From Methylobacteriaceae bacterium (lineage in GTDB: Bacteria > Pseudomonadota > Alphaproteobacteria > Rhizobiales > Beijerinckiaceae): DNA of 8,584 nucleotides. How positions within the stretch are numbered: position 1 is the stretch's first letter; every line of letters starts with the position of its first letter. The notes beneath the pieces were generated by a model. The model saw nothing but the letters and a program-made list of their open reading frames with translations, did no database searches and was not told the DNA's origin. The stretch covers positions 1-8,584 of the forward strand of contig JAISTL010000138.1 of assembly GCA_031272615.1 (NCBI GenBank), given 5' to 3'. A program made the position numbers and the translations under genes. Below, one piece after another: positions 5,867-8,584 of the stretch.

Positions 5867-7108
5867 TCAGTACTGGCGCACCATGCGCAGGCGCACTTCC
5901 CACAAATTCCCGTCGGCGTCGTTTTCCGGCCGCGGATTCATGCCCGCGATCAACCGGTTGTCGATATCGACGTAGAGCACCTCGAAGCCCATCTCGAAAC
6001 CGTCCGCGGGAGCCCAGACGTTCTGCAGACCGACCCGGTATTCCCGGTATTTGTAGAACGCCGGGATGGTCGGGTGGAACATGAACGGGTCGACCTCGGC
6101 GTAGGAGCCGAAGAGGCTGGTTTTCAACGTCGGCGTCCAGTTGTGGACGATACCGCCGGACACCTGCCACCCCTTCATCAGCTCGATGGACGTGAGCCGG
6201 TTGGTGTCGGTGTGGACGAAGAGATTGGGACGGATGCCGTTGTCATCGAGAAGGTACGGCAGCGCGCCCCTGGAATAACCGGCGTTGAGCCACAGATAGT
6301 CGCCTTCCGCCACCGCGTCGACGTTGACTCTGGCGCCGAACCCGATGGCCCAGCCCCACTCGGAATGATAGATCATATTACCGGTACGGTCCCATTCCAG
6401 AACGAACTGCTGGTTTTCGTGCGCCACCGCCGCCAGGTGCAGCGTGCCCCACTCCCGTTCCAGGTCGAGAACAGCGACCACATCCGGGACGTCCAGGCGG
6501 TCATCGTGGTCCAAACCGATCCACGTGTCGAAGCTGTGGCGGCTGGTCGGGTCTTCCAGCGAAAGGGTGGCGGAGAAGCCGTCGCCGAAGGTGTGGGTGT
6601 AGGCGAGCAGGTTGACCACGTGCCCGTCGGAGAAGCGCAGGGTGCCCCAATTGGTGTTTTCGGTGAAATCCCAGAACGACTGGGTGCGCCCGGCGGTCAA
6701 CCCGAGATACTGGATGAAGGCGCGGTCCAGTTCAATCTCCGTTTCTTCGCTGTAGGCGTCGACATAGGCGCCGGATTGCACGGTGATCTGCAACCGGGCG
6801 AAGGCGCGCAGCGTGCCGTATTCCGTGGCGTTGCGGGCGTCCGCTTCAACATAGGCGCGGGAATGGAAGCCGATCTGATAGTCGTCCAGGGCGTTGCCGT
6901 CGACAAACGCATACTCGGCCCGCACTTCGCCGCCGATCTTCAGGCAGGTGTCGGAGCCGGGAATGTAATAAAATCCTTCGCCGTGGGCGGAACACACCTT
7001 CACGTAGTCCACGCTTTTCGCCTTCACCGGCAAATCCGCGGCCTCAGCGGAAAACGCCGCCGCGAAACACGCGGCCGAACCGCAAAGAAGAGCCTTCAGC
7101 TTTGTCAT
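5867..7108 (-). CDS. Alphaproteobacterial outer-membrane porin (Porin_2, Brucella Omp2-like)
   Basis: The 413-residue precursor has a signal peptide (Lys3 and Lys5, a hydrophobic core, and cleavage after A21-E22-A23 before ADLP), giving a mature protein of about 390 residues, typical for this family. The mature N-terminus carries the family signature: YVKVCSAHGEGFYYIPGSDTCLKIGG (residues 35-60 in part), with Cys39 and Cys55 as the conserved, probably disulfide-bonded pair. The rest alternates aromatic and polar residues as in a beta-barrel (for example RAFIQYLGLTAGRTQSFWD, 129-147 region). The chain ends with an aromatic residue (Tyr), compatible with Bam recognition, although Phe is more usual. 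It would form trimeric channels for small hydrophilic solutes. The Shine-Dalgarno GGAAAGGA lies about 9 bases before the ATG. It has its own promoter upstream and a strong hairpin downstream, so it is probably monocistronic. Confidence 0.92.
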   Translation of the reverse strand: MTKLKALLCGSAACFAAAFSAEAADLPVKAKSVDYVKVCSAHGEGFYYIPGSDTCLKIGGEVRAEYAFVDGNALDDYQIGFHSRAYVEADARNATEYGTLRAFARLQITVQSGAYVDAYSEETEIELDRAFIQYLGLTAGRTQSFWDFTENTNWGTLRFSDGHVVNLLAYTHTFGDGFSATLSLEDPTSRHSFDTWIGLDHDDRLDVPDVVAVLDLEREWGTLHLAAVAHENQQFVLEWDRTGNMIYHSEWGWAIGFGARVNVDAVAEGDYLWLNAGYSRGALPYLLDDNGIRPNLFVHTDTNRLTSIELMKGWQVSGGIVHNWTPTLKTSLFGSYAEVDPFMFHPTIPAFYKYREYRVGLQNVWAPADGFEMGFEVLYVDIDNRLIAGMNPRPENDADGNLWEVRLRMVRQY

Positions 7109-7162
7109 GGGAACCCGTCCTTTCCTGTGAGATATTCCAACCGCGGCCCTGAACCGAACGCT

Positions 7163-7178
7163 GCGCCGTTCCCGGCGC
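7163..7178 (-). promoter_or_regulatory. GNRA-type tetraloop hairpin in the porin 5' leader
   Basis: On the minus strand the sequence GCGCCG-GGAA-CGGCGC forms a perfect 6-bp GC stem closed by a GGAA loop, which fits the GNRA tetraloop rule. It would lie about 25-40 bases into the predicted porin mRNA leader. Stable 5' hairpins often lengthen the life of porin messages, but that role here is inference. Confidence 0.45.
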
Positions 7179-7209
7179 TGGTGATGATCGATTCCTTTCC
7201 GCCGGACGG

Positions 7210-7238
7210 TATCTACGAATTCAACTCATGCCTGTCAA
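7210..7238 (-). promoter_or_regulatory. Probable sigma70 promoter of the porin gene
   Basis: On the minus strand a perfect TTGACA -35 box (7233-7238) is followed after 17 bases by TAGATA (7210-7215) as a -10 box. The -10 matches the E. coli consensus at only three of six positions but is tolerable for alphaproteobacterial housekeeping promoters. Immediately upstream of the -35 lies an A/T-rich stretch (about 7239-7255, containing AAAATTTAAT on the minus strand) that resembles an UP element, fitting a highly expressed porin. Transcription would start near 7203, leaving a leader of about 95 bases. Confidence 0.5.
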
Positions 7239-7284
7239 TTAAATTTTAAGCTAACCTGTTGATTTATAATTGTATTTAGAATTA

Positions 7285-7341
7285 TTGAAAAGTAAAACAG
7301 CCCTGGACGGATACCTCGGGAGATGTCAGGAGCGGGCTGTT
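7285..7341 (-). terminator. Terminator-like inverted repeat facing left, inside the divergent region
   Basis: AACAGCCC (7296-7303) and GGGCTGTT (7334-7341) form an 8-bp perfect inverted repeat with a 30-base loop. Read on the minus strand the second arm is followed by TTACTTTTC (about 7287-7295), a U-rich tail as in an intrinsic terminator. No leftward gene ends here, so it would stop either an unseen leftward RNA or antisense transcription from the racemase-like gene into the porin promoter. The large loop makes this uncertain. Confidence 0.35.
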
Positions 7342-7501
7342 GTTTCCGTTTACAGGAACAAGATGACGAAGCGGACAAAACGGACAATGATACCAACGTG
7401 GAACGGTTCGGGTTTCCGCGACGCGGGCAGCGGGCCATATGCTTTCCGCCTCGAGCTCTCCAGCCCCGCCGTTCCGGCTTTCCCATCAGACATTTGGACG
7501 G

Positions 7502-7530
7502 TTGAAATCCTTGAATCCCGGTGTTATGAC
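7502..7530 (+). promoter_or_regulatory. Probable sigma70 promoter of the racemase-fold gene
   Basis: TTGAAA (7502-7507, five of six matches to TTGACA) and TATGAC (7525-7530, four of six matches to TATAAT) are separated by 17 bases on the + strand. Transcription would begin near 7537, giving a leader of about 80 bases before the ATG at 7617. The last part of the leader is unusually A/C-rich (AACGATAACAACAAC), a low-structure stretch that would favour ribosome loading. Confidence 0.45.
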
Positions 7531-7616
7531 AGTTGCGGGTCTCCTCGAAGTCTCTCCCCGCCGCGCCGGACGGCCTTCGTGAAGAATAACGATAACAACA
7601 ACTTATGGAGGCGCCG

Positions 7617-8584
7617 ATGGATACCGGCCTTCTGCACAGGTCCTGCTGGCTGGAGATTGACCTCACCGCCGTCAAAAACAACATGCTGGCCATGAAACGC
7701 ATGGTCGGGCCGGGCATTCTGGTGATGCCCGCGGTCAAGGCCAACGCCTACGGCCACGGCATTGTCGCCTGCTGCCGGGCGCTTCAGGACGCCGGGGCCG
7801 ACATTCTCGGCGTCGGCAACGTCGATGACGCCATTCTGCTGCGCCGCAGCGGCCTGGTGATGCCGCTGCTGGTGTTTGCCGGCAACACGGTGAGCGAGGC
7901 GGCGGAGCTTTATGTCGCCCACAACCTGATGCCGACCATTCTCTCGGTGGAGCAGGCGAAGAGCATTTCCGCCGCCGCCCATATCCCGCATCCGGTGTTC
8001 ATCAAGATTGAAACCGGTTTCGGGCGCCTGGGCGTCAACGCCGAGGCCGCCGCCGAGGTCATCCGCGACATCGCCGCCCTGCCCAACATCCGCATTGACG
8101 GCATCTACAGCCATATGGGCGGCGCCGACTGGCCGGAGGATGATGCCGACGCAACTGAGGATTATTTCCTCTGGCAATATCAACGCTTCGGCACCGTGTT
8201 GAAAAAGATGAAAGAATTCAACATCGCCGTACCCTTCCGCCAGTTGGCCAACACCCCGGGCAGCATCGTCTATCCGGGCATCCGCATGACCGGGATTTGC
8301 CCGGGCCGCGCCGTGTGGGGTTATTCGCCGGTGGAGCGGCGCGCGGGGCACCCTGATATCGCCATGGCCATGACGGCGTGGAAGAGCCGCCTCATCCAGG
8401 TGAAGGAGGTCATCGGCGGCCGCTTCGGCCCCGGTGGCTCCCACATCCGGCTGGAGAAACCGCGCCGCGTCGGCGTTTTGGCCGGCGGCCTCAGTGACGG
8501 CGTCAGCCTGCGCCAGGCCGGGGGCAGCGTGCTGATCCGCGGCAGGCGCGTGCCGGTGCTGGGCCCCATCTTCCTGGAGCATAC
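7617..8584 (+). CDS. Alanine racemase-fold PLP protein with replaced catalytic residues (3' end outside window)
   Basis: The frame is open from ATG 7617 to the window edge (322 complete codons, no stop). GGAG at 7607-7610, 6 bases upstream, selects this ATG over the in-frame ATG at 7605. The N-terminal barrel is clear alanine racemase: WLEIDLTAV (11-19), then VKANAYGHG with PLP lysine Lys41 and Tyr45. KIETGFGRLG follows with Lys130 (the carbamylated position) and Arg137, then YSHMG with His166. Position numbers below are Geobacillus Alr. In the C-terminal half, SRLIQVKEV and LSDG align without gaps, which puts Gly273 at catalytic Tyr265 and Pro272 at Ser264. Cys228 sits at Arg219 (the pyridine-N ligand) and Thr213 at Ser204. 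Leu320-Glu321 sit at Met312-Asp313. Cofactor binding looks possible but two-base racemisation does not. Canonical D-alanine supply is therefore not a safe annotation; another PLP reaction or a non-catalytic role is possible. It is divergent from the porin. Confidence 0.88.
   Translation, partial: MDTGLLHRSCWLEIDLTAVKNNMLAMKRMVGPGILVMPAVKANAYGHGIVACCRALQDAGADILGVGNVDDAILLRRSGLVMPLLVFAGNTVSEAAELYVAHNLMPTILSVEQAKSISAAAHIPHPVFIKIETGFGRLGVNAEAAAEVIRDIAALPNIRIDGIYSHMGGADWPEDDADATEDYFLWQYQRFGTVLKKMKEFNIAVPFRQLANTPGSIVYPGIRMTGICPGRAVWGYSPVERRAGHPDIAMAMTAWKSRLIQVKEVIGGRFGPGGSHIRLEKPRRVGVLAGGLSDGVSLRQAGGSVLIRGRRVPVLGPIFLEH

Larger units (their letters stand above)
7109..7616. other. 508-bp divergent intergenic region, no supported gene
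   Basis: This stretch separates the leftward porin from the rightward racemase-fold gene. Open frames in it have no family resemblance, poor starts, or run into the racemase-like gene in another frame, so I call none. Its base composition is uneven: a sharp AT-rich patch at about 7236-7298 sits in otherwise GC-rich sequence. It holds a porin promoter, a leader hairpin, a terminator-like inverted repeat, and a promoter for the rightward gene, each listed separately. CGGACAA is also repeated at 7372-7378 and 7381-7387. Confidence 0.7.

Noticed and set aside
6074..7249. 391-codon + strand open frame opposite the porin
   Set aside because: The minus frame gives a signal peptide and the porin family signature; the + frame is a GC-rich shadow with no recognisable features.
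7270..7695. + strand open frame in the intergenic region overlapping the racemase-fold gene start
   Set aside because: It needs a non-ATG start, has no Shine-Dalgarno, no family resemblance, and ends inside the real gene in another frame.
7524..8582. 352-codon minus-strand open frame opposite the racemase-fold gene
   Set aside because: The + frame encodes clear alanine racemase motifs with a Shine-Dalgarno; the minus frame is low-complexity Ala/Gly/His/Asp-rich sequence.
1..8584. CRISPR array, tRNA, rRNA, or insertion sequence
   Set aside because: No regularly spaced repeats, no cloverleaf-like sequences with T-loop signature, no rRNA segments and no transposase-like protein were seen in the window.

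Overview
The window looks like chromosome from an alphaproteobacterium, probably near the Rhizobiales/Hyphomicrobiales. Three things point there: an ATP12-type F1-ATPase assembly chaperone, which among bacteria is essentially an alphaproteobacterial protein; a Brucella Omp2-like porin with its paired N-terminal cysteines; and the gene order RluA/RluC-type pseudouridine synthase, HAD phosphatase, ATP12, which is common in that class. Most of the window is GC-rich with GC-ending codons. The first ~600 bases are clearly AT-rich and rich in ATA codons, so they look foreign.

Layout. Positions 1-~600 hold one unrecognised small three-helix membrane protein on the + strand, with a 9-bp direct repeat over its start codon. 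From ~617 to 7108 all genes are on the minus strand, transcribed right to left: porin (5867-7108), CcdA-type thiol-disulfide membrane protein (4943-5692), rluC-like pseudouridine synthase (3702-4811), HAD-family phosphatase (3029-3688), ATP12 chaperone (2261-3022) and a large polytopic membrane protein resembling DUF2079/GT-C proteins (617-2188). The rluC-HAD-ATP12 genes are separated by only 13 and 6 bp and are probably co-transcribed. The porin is likely monocistronic: it has its own promoter and a strong GC-rich hairpin follows it. A nested double hairpin separates ccdA from rluC.

A 508-bp intergenic region (7109-7616) separates the porin from a divergent gene on the + strand. It contains a likely porin promoter with an AT-rich upstream element, a GNRA-loop hairpin in the porin leader, a terminator-like inverted repeat facing left, and a sigma70-like promoter for the rightward gene.

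The rightward gene (7617 to the window end, truncated by the window edge) belongs to the alanine racemase fold and keeps the PLP lysine (K41), the carbamylated-lysine position (K130), R137 and H166. A gap-free alignment by eye puts Gly at the essential catalytic tyrosine (Tyr265 of the Geobacillus enzyme) and Cys at the PLP-pyridine arginine (Arg219), and the Cys-Met-Asp segment around residue 312 is also replaced. It is therefore unlikely to be an ordinary two-base alanine racemase. This is the most interesting item in the window: a possibly repurposed PLP enzyme (aldolase-like, another PLP reaction, or a non-catalytic PLP binder).
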